A stretch of 26,161 nt of DNA from RGIG8597 sp050872545 (GCA_050872545.1 JBNMHA010000027.1:1-26161); one strand, 5' to 3'. Positions 7,795 through 15,454 are shown, numbered from the stretch's first letter. The notes: a model not told the origin generated them from the letters alone. Numbers and translations are program-made.

Positions 7795-8196
7795 ATGGCT
7801 TGTCATGATCCGATTGCGGATATGTTAACAAAAATAAGAAATGCTTTAATGGCAAGGCACGAAAGTGTAGTTGTATTTTCTTCAAATGAGAAATTGGAAA
7901 TTATTAAAATCTTAAAGAATGAAGGTTATATAAAAAATTTCAAGAAAACAACAGAAAATGCAAATGATCAAATGGTTAAATTATTCTTAAAATACAATGA
8001 TAAGAATGAACCTGCAATTTTGGGACTTAAAAGAATTAGTAGTCCTGGAAGAAGAATTTATAAAGGGTATGAAGATATGCCAAGATTATATAATGGGATG
8101 GGTACAGTGATTGTTTCAACATCTCAAGGTATAACAACAGGTAAAAAAGCTACTGAAAGAAAGATCGGTGGTGAAGTGCTTTGTTATGTTTGGTAA
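7795..8196 (+). CDS. rpsH: 30S ribosomal protein S8
   Basis: 133 residues. S8 organises the central domain of 16S rRNA and, in E. coli, represses the spc operon. N-terminus DPIADMLTKIRNAL and C-terminal STSQGITTGKKATERKIGGEVLCYVW are diagnostic. It is followed by an 86-nt gap with a strong promoter, unlike every other junction in the cluster. Confidence 0.98.
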   Translation: MACHDPIADMLTKIRNALMARHESVVVFSSNEKLEIIKILKNEGYIKNFKKTTENANDQMVKLFLKYNDKNEPAILGLKRISSPGRRIYKGYEDMPRLYNGMGTVIVSTSQGITTGKKATERKIGGEVLCYVW

Positions 8197-8202
8197 TTAT
8201 CC

Positions 8203-8231
8203 TTGACAATTTTTTTCTGCTATTATATAAA
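8203..8231 (+). promoter_or_regulatory. Strong sigma-70-type promoter between rpsH and rplF
   Basis: A perfect -35 box TTGACA (8203-8208), a 17-nt spacer and TATAAA (8226-8231, five of six) lie in the 86-nt gap between rpsH and rplF. Transcription would start near 8238, leaving a leader of about 45 nt with the rplF binding site GAGG at 8271-8274. No terminator is seen upstream, so it adds to read-through from the S10 promoter. Confidence 0.72.
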
Positions 8232-8282
8232 ATGCTAAATTTTATTGTTCTTGAATGTTAGTGCAAATATGAGGATATAAAT

Positions 8283-8822
8283 ATGTCGAGAATTGGTAAA
8301 AAACCAGTTGCTTTACCTACTGGTTTAAAAGTAGATATTAAAGGAAATTCTTTGGCTGTTGAAGGGCCAAAAGGAAAAATGTCAATAGAAATGGATTCCA
8401 GAATTTCCATTGAAAATAATAATAATGAATTTGTTCTTTCCAGAAAAAATGAATTGAAAGAAACTAAAGCATTACATGGTCTTTATCGCGTTTTGATTAA
8501 TAATATGATAACTGGTGTAATGCAGGGATATGAAAAGAGACTGGAAATTAATGGAACAGGTTTTAAGGCAGCTGTTTCAGGACAGAAGCTTACTTTGAAT
8601 ATAGGATACTCTCATCCTGTAGTTTATGAAATTCCAGAAGGAATAAAAATTGCAGTTGAAGATTCAGTTAAGCTTGTTATTTCTGGTGTTGATAAACACT
8701 TAGTAGGTCATGTGGCTGCTGTTATTCGTGATTTCAGACCTTGTGAGCCTTATAAAGCAAAAGGAATTCGCTATTCTGATGAAGTTGTAAGACGAAAAGC
8801 AGGAAAAGCTGCGAAAAAATAG
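8283..8822 (+). CDS. rplF: 50S ribosomal protein L6
   Basis: 179 residues in two related domains, as expected; L6 lies near the factor-binding site and sarcin-ricin loop. Motifs SRIGKKPVALPTGL at the start, ALHGLYRVLINNMITGV near residues 63-79 and the C-terminal signature EPYKAKGIRYSDEVVRRKAGKAAKK. It is the first gene downstream of the internal promoter and 11 nt from rplR. Confidence 0.98.
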   Translation: MSRIGKKPVALPTGLKVDIKGNSLAVEGPKGKMSIEMDSRISIENNNNEFVLSRKNELKETKALHGLYRVLINNMITGVMQGYEKRLEINGTGFKAAVSGQKLTLNIGYSHPVVYEIPEGIKIAVEDSVKLVISGVDKHLVGHVAAVIRDFRPCEPYKAKGIRYSDEVVRRKAGKAAKK

Positions 8823-8833
8823 AAGAGGTTTAT

Positions 8834-9184
8834 ATGAATAAAATTGAAGTAAAAAAGAGTAGACGGACTCGTGCTAAGTTCAGAATAAGAAAAAAGATTA
8901 ATGGAACTGCATCAAAACCAAGAATAAGCGTTTTCAGAAGTAATCGTTTTTTTTATGCACAAGCTATTGATGATGAAAATGGTGTGACTTTGGCTTCTGC
9001 TTCAAGCGTTAAAATTGGTAATCCAATTAACATTGAAATATCTAAAAAGGTTGGAGTTGCATTAGCTAATGCTCTTAAAGAGAAAAAAATAGAAGAAGCT
9101 GTTTTAGATAGAAATGGTTTTATTTATACAGGTAAAATTAAGGCTTTCACTGATGCTTTAAGAGAGAACAGTATAAAAATATAG
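8834..9184 (+). CDS. rplR: 50S ribosomal protein L18
   Basis: 116 residues. L18 binds 5S rRNA with L5. Segments RPRI-like KPRISVFRSNRFFYAQAIDDENG near residues 28-50 and the DRNGFIYTGKIKAFTDALREN end (near residues 93-113) match the family. The basic N-terminal arm KKSRRTRAKFRIRKK is typical. Ribosome binding site AGAGG precedes the ATG; gap to rpsE is 15 nt. Confidence 0.97.
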   Translation: MNKIEVKKSRRTRAKFRIRKKINGTASKPRISVFRSNRFFYAQAIDDENGVTLASASSVKIGNPINIEISKKVGVALANALKEKKIEEAVLDRNGFIYTGKIKAFTDALRENSIKI

Positions 9185-9199
9185 TGTAAGGAAATTAGT

Positions 9200-9709
9200 A
9201 TGAGTGAATTAAATGTAAACGAAAATGGGGAAAAGAAATATAAAGAGGCTATAGTAAATCTTAGCCGTGTTGCTAAAGTAGTAAAGGGTGGTAGAAGATT
9301 TAGTTTCTCAGTTTTGGTTGCAGTTGGTGATGAAGAAGGAAACATTGGACTTGGTTTTGGAAAAGCTAATGAAACGTCTGATGCAATTTCTAAAGCAACT
9401 TCCGATGCTCGCAAGAATATGAAGAGCATTAAATTGACTAAAACTAGAACTTTACCGCATGAAATTATTGGAAGATTTAAAGGTTCGAAGGTTATTATGA
9501 GACCTGCTCGTCCCGGTACTGGTGTTATTGCCGGCGGTGCTGTTCGTTCAATTATGGATGTGGTTGGTGTTCATAATGTATTAGCAAAAGTTGTCGGTTC
9601 TAAAAATCAAATAAATGTATCAAAAGCTACATTAGATGGATTGTCTCGTTTAATGACAGTAAAAGAAGTGGCTAAGAGACGTGGAAAGGGTATTCAAGAT
9701 ATCTTTTAA
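9200..9709 (+). CDS. rpsE: 30S ribosomal protein S5
   Basis: 169 residues. S5 lies at the mRNA entrance and affects decoding accuracy. The double-stranded RNA-binding-like N-terminal domain has VAKVVKGGRRFSFSVLVAVGD and GLGFGKANE; the C-terminal domain has RPARPGTGVIAGGAVRSIMDVVGVHNVLAK. The KGGRR loop where spectinomycin-resistance changes occur in E. coli looks unaltered. ATG follows AAGGAAATT. Confidence 0.98.
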   Translation: MSELNVNENGEKKYKEAIVNLSRVAKVVKGGRRFSFSVLVAVGDEEGNIGLGFGKANETSDAISKATSDARKNMKSIKLTKTRTLPHEIIGRFKGSKVIMRPARPGTGVIAGGAVRSIMDVVGVHNVLAKVVGSKNQINVSKATLDGLSRLMTVKEVAKRRGKGIQDIF

Positions 9710-9732
9710 TTAATAGCTTAAAGGAATAAAAA

Positions 9733-9912
9733 ATGGCTGATAAAACTTTAAAAGTAAAATTGATAAAATCAAGATTCGTATCGGTTCCTTCTCAAAGGGG
9801 TACTCTTAGAGCTTTGGGATTATGGAAAATAGGACAAGTAAAAGAACACAAAGATACCCCTGTAATTAGAGGAATGGTATTTAAGGTTAAACATCTTGTA
9901 GAAGTGGTATAA
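9733..9912 (+). CDS. rpmD: 50S ribosomal protein L30
   Basis: 59 residues, from ATG 9733 to TAA 9912. The translation begins MADKTLKVKLIKSRFVSVPS, then QRGTLRALGLWKIGQVKEHK and ends MVFKVKHLVEVV. It matches the L30 pattern (L-K-S-x-I/F-G, TLRALGL, V..MV..V.HLV.V). AAGGA precedes the ATG. Position between rpsE and rplO is the usual one; short length makes it easy to miss. Confidence 0.97.
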   Translation: MADKTLKVKLIKSRFVSVPSQRGTLRALGLWKIGQVKEHKDTPVIRGMVFKVKHLVEVV

Positions 9913-9923
9913 GGGAGTTTTTT

Positions 9924-10361
9924 ATGAATAATTTAAGACCACCTGTAGGTGCTGTAAAAAAGAAAAATATAGTAGGAAGAGGTCCTGGTTCAGGTAATGG
10001 AAAAACATCCGGAAGAGGTATGAATGGTCAGAACTCAAGATCTGGTGGAGGTGTTCGTCCAGGTTTTGAAGGAGGTCAAACGCCGTTAATCAGAAGACTT
10101 CCTAAAAGAGGATTTAAAAACTCAAAATTTCAAGAATATTTCAATATTATTAATATTTATTTATTGGATAATTTGAAAGACGATACAATTGTAACAAAAG
10201 AAACGCTTGTTGAGATGAACTTAGTAAAGTATCCTAAGAAAAAAATTAAGATCTTGGGAAATGGTGATTTTTCAAAAAAATTAGAAGTTCATGCTGATGC
10301 ATTTTCTCTTTCAGCAAAAGAAAAGATAGAAAAAGCTGGCGGAAAAGCAATTCTTAAATAA
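9924..10361 (+). CDS. rplO: 50S ribosomal protein L15
   Basis: 145 residues. L15 is a late 50S assembly protein. The glycine- and arginine-rich N-terminal extension (GRGPGSGNGKTSGRGMNGQNSRSGG) followed by GFEGGQTPLIRRLPKRGF is diagnostic. The C-terminal domain ends with SLSAKEKIEKAGGKAILK. Binding site AGGGAG; 24 nt to secY. Confidence 0.97.
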   Translation: MNNLRPPVGAVKKKNIVGRGPGSGNGKTSGRGMNGQNSRSGGGVRPGFEGGQTPLIRRLPKRGFKNSKFQEYFNIINIYLLDNLKDDTIVTKETLVEMNLVKYPKKKIKILGNGDFSKKLEVHADAFSLSAKEKIEKAGGKAILK

Positions 10362-10385
10362 TATAGTAAGTATTAAGGATAAAAA

Positions 10386-11720
10386 ATGTCAAATGCATTA
10401 TCTGGTATATTAAAAATAAAAGAATTGCGAAATCGTATTTTATATACGATTTTTATGCTGATTCTTTTTAGAATAGGAGCCCAAATTCCTGTTCCTGGAG
10501 TAAATTTAAATTCTTTAGAACTATATTTGCAGTCTTCTTCAAGTTCAAATAATCCTTTTATGGAGTATTTTAACTTTTTTGCTGGTGGTGCATTTGAGAA
10601 TTTATCTTTATTTGCTTTGGGTATAATGCCGTACATTACTACTTCAATTATTTTACAGTTATTAATGTTAATTGTACCGGGATTGAAGAGGATAGCAGAA
10701 GAAGAGGGTGGCAGAAAGAAGATAAGTCAGTTTACAAGAATTGGTACTGTTCCTGTATGTTTTATTCAAAGTTTTTTAACAATAAATTTGATAAAAAACT
10801 ATGAAAACAGTGCCGCTAATATAATAGCAATGGAACCTAAACTGTTGTTTTATTTTTCAACTGTTATTATAACTACTGTTGGTACGCTGATTTTAATGTG
10901 GATGGGAGAACGTATTACTGAAAAAGGAATAGGCAATGGAATTTCTCTCATAATTTTTGCCGGTATTGTGGCTCGAATGCCTGGAGCTCTTGGAGAACTC
11001 TTTAATAAAGTAAGTAAAGGGGCTTTAGAAATTCCAGTTGTTTTGTTTATAGTTATTATGTTCATATTTATAATAGCTTTGGTTATTTATGAGCAGCAGG
11101 GACAACGAAAAATTCCTATCAACTATGCGAAACGTATAGTTGGTAGAAAAATGTATGGAAACCCAAATACGACTTATTTACCTTTAAAAATAAATCCATC
11201 TGGAGTTATGCCTATAATTTTCGCAAGTTCTTTATTGGCGTTTCCACATACATTAGCATCAGTTTTTAGTCAAGTAAACTTTTTTAGAGTTATAAGTAAT
11301 GCCTTGAATGGACAATCAGTAGTTTATATGATTGTTTATTCACTGTTGATAATATTCTTTGCATATTTCTATACTCAAGTAACTTTAAATCCTGTAGAAA
11401 TTGCGAAAAATATTAGAGAAAATGGAGGAACTATTCCAGGTGTGCCTGTTAATAAAGTAGAAGAATATTTAACTAAGGTATTAAATCGAATTGTTCTTCC
11501 TGGATCAATTTTTTTAGCCTTGATTGCGATTATTCCTTCTATTATCATTAACATGATTCCCGAATTTCCAAGCAGTATGGCTTATTTGTTAGGTGGAACG
11601 TCTTTGATAATTATTGTCGGAGTTGATCTTGATACAATGAGTCAGATTGAAGGTTATTTGAAAATGTATCATTATGATGGTATTGTTAAGAAAGGGAAAA
11701 TTAGATCAAGAAACTTTTAA
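10386..11720 (+). CDS. secY: Sec translocon channel subunit SecY
   Basis: 444 residues, normal for the ten-helix pore of the SecYEG protein-conducting channel in the inner membrane. The cytoplasmic N-terminal helix (LKIKELRNRILYTIFMLILFR split over residues 10-30) leads to the plug region GAQIPVPGVN. Later landmarks are NLSLFALGIMPYITTSIILQLL, the GERITEKGIGNGISLIIFAGI loop, INPSGVMPIIFASSLL and PVEIAKNIRENGGTIPG. The C-terminus KKGKIRSRNF is short and basic. Its place inside the spc block, with no adk or map after it, is the arrangement I recall in Treponema. Confidence 0.98.
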   Translation: MSNALSGILKIKELRNRILYTIFMLILFRIGAQIPVPGVNLNSLELYLQSSSSSNNPFMEYFNFFAGGAFENLSLFALGIMPYITTSIILQLLMLIVPGLKRIAEEEGGRKKISQFTRIGTVPVCFIQSFLTINLIKNYENSAANIIAMEPKLLFYFSTVIITTVGTLILMWMGERITEKGIGNGISLIIFAGIVARMPGALGELFNKVSKGALEIPVVLFIVIMFIFIIALVIYEQQGQRKIPINYAKRIVGRKMYGNPNTTYLPLKINPSGVMPIIFASSLLAFPHTLASVFSQVNFFRVISNALNGQSVVYMIVYSLLIIFFAYFYTQVTLNPVEIAKNIRENGGTIPGVPVNKVEEYLTKVLNRIVLPGSIFLALIAIIPSIIINMIPEFPSSMAYLLGGTSLIIIVGVDLDTMSQIEGYLKMYHYDGIVKKGKIRSRNF

Positions 11721-11733
11721 ACGGAGTTAAGAT

Positions 11734-11847
11734 ATGAAAGTTAGAGTTAGTGTAAAACCGATTTGTGATAAGTGCCGTGTTATTAGACGAGAAGGCGTAG
11801 TGAGAATTATTTGTGAAAACCCAAGACATAAACAGAAGCAGAAATAA
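11734..11847 (+). CDS. rpmJ: 50S ribosomal protein L36, zinc-binding
   Basis: 37 residues from ATG 11734 to TAA 11847, beginning MKVRVSVKPICDKCRVIRR. The zinc ligands C11, C14, C27 and H32 are all present, so this is the zinc-dependent form. GGAG (11723-11726) lies 7 nt before the ATG. Directly follows secY (13 nt) and precedes rpsM (14 nt). Confidence 0.97.
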   Translation: MKVRVSVKPICDKCRVIRREGVVRIICENPRHKQKQK

Positions 11848-11861
11848 AAAGGAGATTTGGG

Positions 11862-12227
11862 ATGGCGAGAATTGCTGGTATTGAATTACCAAATAAACCA
11901 ATTGAAATTGCATTGACTTATATTTACGGAATAGGTCGAAATAATGCGTTAGTAGTTTTGGAGAAAGCTGGTGTAGAGCGTGGCAAAAGAGCTAATGATC
12001 TTACAGATAGTGAAATTGCAGAAATCAGAAAAATTTTAGAGAATGAATATACAATTGAGGGAAAATTAAGAAGTGAAGTTCAGCTTAATATTAAAAGATT
12101 GATGGATATTGCTTCTTACAGAGGATTGCGACACAGAAAAGGATTACCTGTCAGAGGACAACGTTCTAAGACTAATGCAAGAACAAGAAAGGGTCGCAAA
12201 AAAACAATTGCGAATAAGAAGAAGTAA
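11862..12227 (+). CDS. rpsM: 30S ribosomal protein S13
   Basis: 121 residues. S13 lies in the 30S head, bridges to the 50S and contacts P-site tRNA through its basic tail. MARIAGIELPNKPIEIALTY start, helix-hairpin-helix YIYGIGRNNA near residues 21-31, RGLRHRKGLPVRGQRSKTNA and the tail GRKKTIANKKK. ATG follows AAGGAG. First gene of the alpha block; it follows rpmJ directly with no infA. Confidence 0.98.
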   Translation: MARIAGIELPNKPIEIALTYIYGIGRNNALVVLEKAGVERGKRANDLTDSEIAEIRKILENEYTIEGKLRSEVQLNIKRLMDIASYRGLRHRKGLPVRGQRSKTNARTRKGRKKTIANKKK

Positions 12228-12253
12228 ATAATTGATTAAAGAGGAGCTCGAAA

Positions 12254-12658
12254 TTGGCAAAGGTTAGTGGTGCTGCATCTGCAGCCAAAAAGAAAGAAAA
12301 GAAAGTTGTTTCCAGTGGGAAAGTTTACGTTCAAGCATCTTTTAATAATACTATTGTAACAGTTACAGATAAGAAAGGTAATGTATTATCTTGGTCATCT
12401 TCAGGATCAATGCAAGGATTCAGAGGGGCTAAAAAATCTACTCCTTTTGCAGCTCAAGTAGTTTCAGAAAGTGCAGCAAAAAAAGCAATTGAAAGCTACG
12501 GCTTGAAAGATGTTGATGTTTTTGTTAAAGGACCGGGCGTTGGTCGAGAGGCTGCTATCCGTGCTTTGGATGCTTGTGGATTAAAAGTTAATATCATAAA
12601 AGATATTACTCCGGTGCCTCATAATGGATGCCGTCCTAAGAAAAGAAGAAGAGTGTAA
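12254..12658 (+). CDS. rpsK: 30S ribosomal protein S11 (TTG start)
   Basis: 134 residues. S11 forms part of the platform near the E site. Motifs VQASFNNTIVTVTDKKGN, SSGSMQGFRGAKKSTPFAA and KGPGVGREAAIRAL are canonical, with the usual end PVPHNGCRPKKRRRV. The start is TTG at 12254, 8 nt after AGAGGAG (12239-12245); the N-terminal MAKVSGAASAAKKKEKK is a short basic, Ala-rich extension and no ATG fits. Gap of 12 nt to rpsD. Confidence 0.97.
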   Translation: MAKVSGAASAAKKKEKKVVSSGKVYVQASFNNTIVTVTDKKGNVLSWSSSGSMQGFRGAKKSTPFAAQVVSESAAKKAIESYGLKDVDVFVKGPGVGREAAIRALDACGLKVNIIKDITPVPHNGCRPKKRRRV

Positions 12659-12670
12659 GGAGTTTGAGAA

Positions 12671-13294
12671 ATGGCAAGAAATAGAAGCCCACGAGGTAAA
12701 GTTGTTAGAAGATTTGGTGTTAATATTTTTGGAGTTGAAAAATACGATAAATTACTTCAGAAAAAACCTAACCTTCCGGGTAAAGATCTTTCTTTTAGAA
12801 AGAAAAAAGCTTCAGTTTATAGCATTCAGTTAAATGAAAAACAAAAAGTGAAATTGATGTACGGTGTTCTGGAACGTCAGTTTAGAAGATATTTTGATAT
12901 TGCTTCGAGAAGAAAAGGTGTTACCGGTGATAACTTATTGGAAATTTTGGAATCAAGATTAGATAATGTTGTTTATCGATTACACTTTGCAAGAAGCAGA
13001 AGACAAGCAAGACAGTTTGTTTTGCATAAGCACGTTTTGGTTAATGGGGAAATTGTTAATATTCCGTCATACCAATTGAAACCGGGCGACAAAATTGAAA
13101 TTAGGGAAGACTATAGAAAAAATTTACAACTTCTTGAAGCTCTAAAAGCTGTAAGTTCATACGGTGTATTGCCTCACTTGGAAGTTAATCCAGATGCATG
13201 TTATGGAATTTTCAAAAATGCACCTACAAAAGCAGATGTTCCTGATTTAGTAGGCGTAAATGAACAGCTAATTGTAGAACTTTACTCTAAATAA
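12671..13294 (+). CDS. rpsD: 30S ribosomal protein S4
   Basis: 207 residues. S4 starts 16S 5'-domain assembly and in E. coli represses the alpha operon. The N-terminal region lacks the Cys zinc knuckle seen in some S4 proteins. YGVLERQFRRYFDIASRRKGVTGDNLLEILE leads into the S4 RNA-binding domain (RLDNVVYRL...ARQFVLHKHVLVNG near residues 97-131). Binding site AAGGAG precedes the ATG by 6 nt. Confidence 0.97.
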   Translation: MARNRSPRGKVVRRFGVNIFGVEKYDKLLQKKPNLPGKDLSFRKKKASVYSIQLNEKQKVKLMYGVLERQFRRYFDIASRRKGVTGDNLLEILESRLDNVVYRLHFARSRRQARQFVLHKHVLVNGEIVNIPSYQLKPGDKIEIREDYRKNLQLLEALKAVSSYGVLPHLEVNPDACYGIFKNAPTKADVPDLVGVNEQLIVELYSK

Positions 13295-13310
13295 ACTATA
13301 GGAGATTGAA

Positions 13311-14336
13311 GTGAATCAGAACTTACTTGTGAAAGGGTTTACTAAGCCGAAAAGTATTTCTTATGAAAAAGATGAGCTGACTCCAAATTATGGGAAGTTT
13401 ACTATTTATCCTTTTGAAAGAGGATTTGGACATACCGTAGGAAATGTTTTCCGAAGAGTTCTGCTTTCATCCATTCCTGGGTATGCAATAACAGCATTGC
13501 GTGTTCAATCTTGGGATAGTGAGGGAAATTTGTCTGTTTTACCTTCACCATTTGCAAATATTCCTGAAGCGAAGGAAGAAACTTTTGAATTTATTAACAA
13601 TTTGAAAAATGTAAAAATCAAATTGCTTGATGATGTAGATTCAAGAACTATAAAAATAGAAAAAAAAGGTGCTTGTGTAATTACAGCAGAGGATCTTGCA
13701 GTTGATGAAAATGTAGAAGTAATCAATAAAGATCTTCATTTATTGACTTTGTCTGAAAATGCCAATGTTTCTATTGACTTGCAAATTGATGGCGGAAGAG
13801 GCTATGTTGACATAGACAGACAAGAAAAATATGGTGATAAGGATGTTTCTTCTATCTTAATAGACGCTATTTTTAGTCCTATTGAAAAAGTTGCGTATCA
13901 AGTGACGGATACTAGAATTGGTCAACGTTCAGATTATGATAAATTGACTTTTGAAATTTGGACTGACGGAACTGTTTCCCCTGAAGATGCTATGGGGATT
14001 GCAGCTAAGATTTTAACAGATCATTTTTCTATCTTCATCAATTTCAAATTGCCTGAAATTAATGAAGAGCATGAAGAGAAAGACGAAGATCAGGAATTGA
14101 AGCAAATTCTTTTGACTCCTGTAGAAGAATTGGAATTGTCTGTTCGTGCAGGAAATTGTTTGAGAAGTGAAAACATTAGAACTATCGGCGAGCTGGTTAG
14201 TCGTCCGGAAGAAGAAATTTCTAAAATTCAGCATTTTGGTAAGAAATCTCTTACTGAAATAAAAGAAAAACTCGTAAAGTATAAGCTTTCATTTGGTATG
14301 AAAGATGTTGTTGCGAGAGTTTTGAATAAAAAATAA
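13311..14336 (+). CDS. rpoA: RNA polymerase alpha subunit (GTG start)
   Basis: 341 residues. The alpha dimer is the scaffold of RNA polymerase assembly; its C-terminal domain binds UP elements and activators. The N-terminal domain shows FERGFGHTVGNVFRRVLLSS near residues 35-54 and the dimer/beta contact SSILIDAIFSPIEKVAYQV near residues 180-198. An acidic linker (near residues 249-263) joins to the C-terminal domain (VEELELSVRAGNCLRSENI, KFGKKSL-like HFGKKSLTEIKEKL). Start is GTG 13311, after AGGAG. Fourth gene of the alpha block. The intact C-terminal domain is relevant to the A-rich promoters at the window end. Confidence 0.98.
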   Translation: MNQNLLVKGFTKPKSISYEKDELTPNYGKFTIYPFERGFGHTVGNVFRRVLLSSIPGYAITALRVQSWDSEGNLSVLPSPFANIPEAKEETFEFINNLKNVKIKLLDDVDSRTIKIEKKGACVITAEDLAVDENVEVINKDLHLLTLSENANVSIDLQIDGGRGYVDIDRQEKYGDKDVSSILIDAIFSPIEKVAYQVTDTRIGQRSDYDKLTFEIWTDGTVSPEDAMGIAAKILTDHFSIFINFKLPEINEEHEEKDEDQELKQILLTPVEELELSVRAGNCLRSENIRTIGELVSRPEEEISKIQHFGKKSLTEIKEKLVKYKLSFGMKDVVARVLNKK

Positions 14337-14351
14337 TGTGGAGAAAATAAA

Positions 14352-14828
14352 ATGAAGCATCTTAAAGGATTTAATACTTTAAATAGAACACATGCTCACA
14401 GACGTGCTTTGTATCGTAATATGGTAGAAGCTCTTATTGAGAATGAAAAAATAACAACAACAGTAGCGAAAGCTAAAGAATTACGCCGTGTTGCAGAAAA
14501 AATTATTACAAAAGCAAGGGTAAAAAATCTTCATACAATAAGACAAATAAATAAGCTTATTAAAGATGAAACTTTGCTTATGAAATTATTTAATGATATT
14601 GCTCCGAGATATGAAAAGAGAAACGGTGGCTATACAAGAATAATTAAACTTACTGCAAGAAAAGGTGATGGCGCAGAAATGTGTATCATCGAATTGTTGG
14701 GTGAGGAAGAGCAAGTTTCAAAAAAGAAAAAGGCTAAAAAGAAAGCTGCTGCACCTAAAGCTGAAAAAGTAGCAGTTGAGGCTTCTGCAGAAGTACCGGA
14801 AACTCCGGCTGAACCAGCAAAAGAGTAA
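14352..14828 (+). CDS. rplQ: 50S ribosomal protein L17 with charged tail
   Basis: 158 residues against about 120-130 in many bacteria. The L17 core covers residues 1 to about 117 (GFNTLNRTHAHRRALYRNM, AKELRRVAEKIITKA, RNGGYTRIIKL, AEMCIIELLG). After it comes a low-complexity tail of about 40 residues, first Lys/Ala-rich, then Ala/Glu/Pro-rich, ending AEPAKE. Last gene of the supercluster. The A of its TAA stop is also the A of the next frame's ATG, and a terminator follows within 30 nt. Confidence 0.97.
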   Translation: MKHLKGFNTLNRTHAHRRALYRNMVEALIENEKITTTVAKAKELRRVAEKIITKARVKNLHTIRQINKLIKDETLLMKLFNDIAPRYEKRNGGYTRIIKLTARKGDGAEMCIIELLGEEEQVSKKKKAKKKAAAPKAEKVAVEASAEVPETPAEPAKE

Positions 14829-15454
14829 TGAATAATAATCTTTTGATAAATAGTAAATCCCCTATGGTTAATAGGGGGTTTTTTTTATGCGTTGTGCTAT
14901 TCGACTTTTTTATTCTTTTCTTTTCATCATCACATTTACTTTTGTTATTGGAATTTGCTTTATTTCAAGCAATATATTTTTTTTATTTGAAAGGAAGTGT
15001 GAAAAAAATATTGTCTATTACTATAATTTCTTCAATCATTTTTATATGCCACCTATTCCAGATTACTGGAGGAAAAGTTTTATATTCAAGCAAATTTATT
15101 ATTATAACGACGCAGGCTCTACATATTGGAGTAGAAAAATCTTTACTATTATTATGTTTATTCTTGGTCTCATCCAATTGTGTTTATCAGAACCGAAATC
15201 TTTTTATTATGCAAAATGATTCGTCATTGCTTTCCCTTTCAGTGCAAAAGTTTTTTTATTTGTTTGAGGGGATAAACTTTAAGGGCAAAAATATATTAAG
15301 GCACATTTACTTTTGGTTTTATAGAAGTTTATTTTATTTTCCGGATAAAGCTTGCAGTACATCGTCTTTGTCATTAAGGTCTTTCTTTTATTTTCATGCT
15401 ATTTTTTTTATTCTTATGATTTGCAGTATTCTTTTGTTTACTTTTCTGCTTTAA
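14828..15454 (+). CDS. Unrecognised T-rich membrane protein frame
   Basis: I do not firmly recognise this 208-codon frame. It is very rich in Phe, Leu, Ile and Ser. Hydrophobic stretches at about residues 18-32, 36-54, 60-80, 103-118 and 185-208 suggest a small integral membrane protein. The segment at residues 81-120 (GGKVLY, then a TQALHIGVEKSLLLL pattern) faintly recalls small proteins encoded beside Gx-type/heptaprenyl synthase component transporters in spirochaetes; this is a weak memory, not a call. The start is unclear: the ATG at 14828 overlaps the rplQ stop by one base and has only a weak AAAGAG upstream, and the rplQ terminator lies within codons 10-20. A GTG at 14894 after the terminator has no binding site. 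It may be a real gene, translated by coupling from rplQ, or a decaying one. Confidence 0.45.
   Translation: MNNNLLINSKSPMVNRGFFLCVVLFDFFILFFSSSHLLLLLEFALFQAIYFFYLKGSVKKILSITIISSIIFICHLFQITGGKVLYSSKFIIITTQALHIGVEKSLLLLCLFLVSSNCVYQNRNLFIMQNDSSLLSLSVQKFFYLFEGINFKGKNILRHIYFWFYRSLFYFPDKACSTSSLSLRSFFYFHAIFFILMICSILLFTFLL
14856..14886 (+). terminator. Rho-independent terminator after rplQ
   Basis: AATCCCCTAT (14856-14865) pairs with ATAGGGGGTT (14871-14880), a 10-bp stem with one G-U pair and a 5-nt loop, followed by a run of eight Ts (14879-14886). It ends the ribosomal supercluster. It sits inside the 5' end of the membrane-protein frame that starts at 14828. Confidence 0.9.

Noticed and set aside
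12624..12833. Plus-strand 69-codon frame between rpsK and rpsD
   Set aside because: Overlaps rpsK and rpsD almost wholly in another phase; both real genes are certain.
14887..15219. A 110-codon frame starting with ATG right after the rplQ terminator T-tract
   Set aside because: It overlaps the longer 14828-15454 frame in another phase, has no ribosome binding site (the T-tract precedes it) and lacks the regular membrane-segment pattern of the longer frame.
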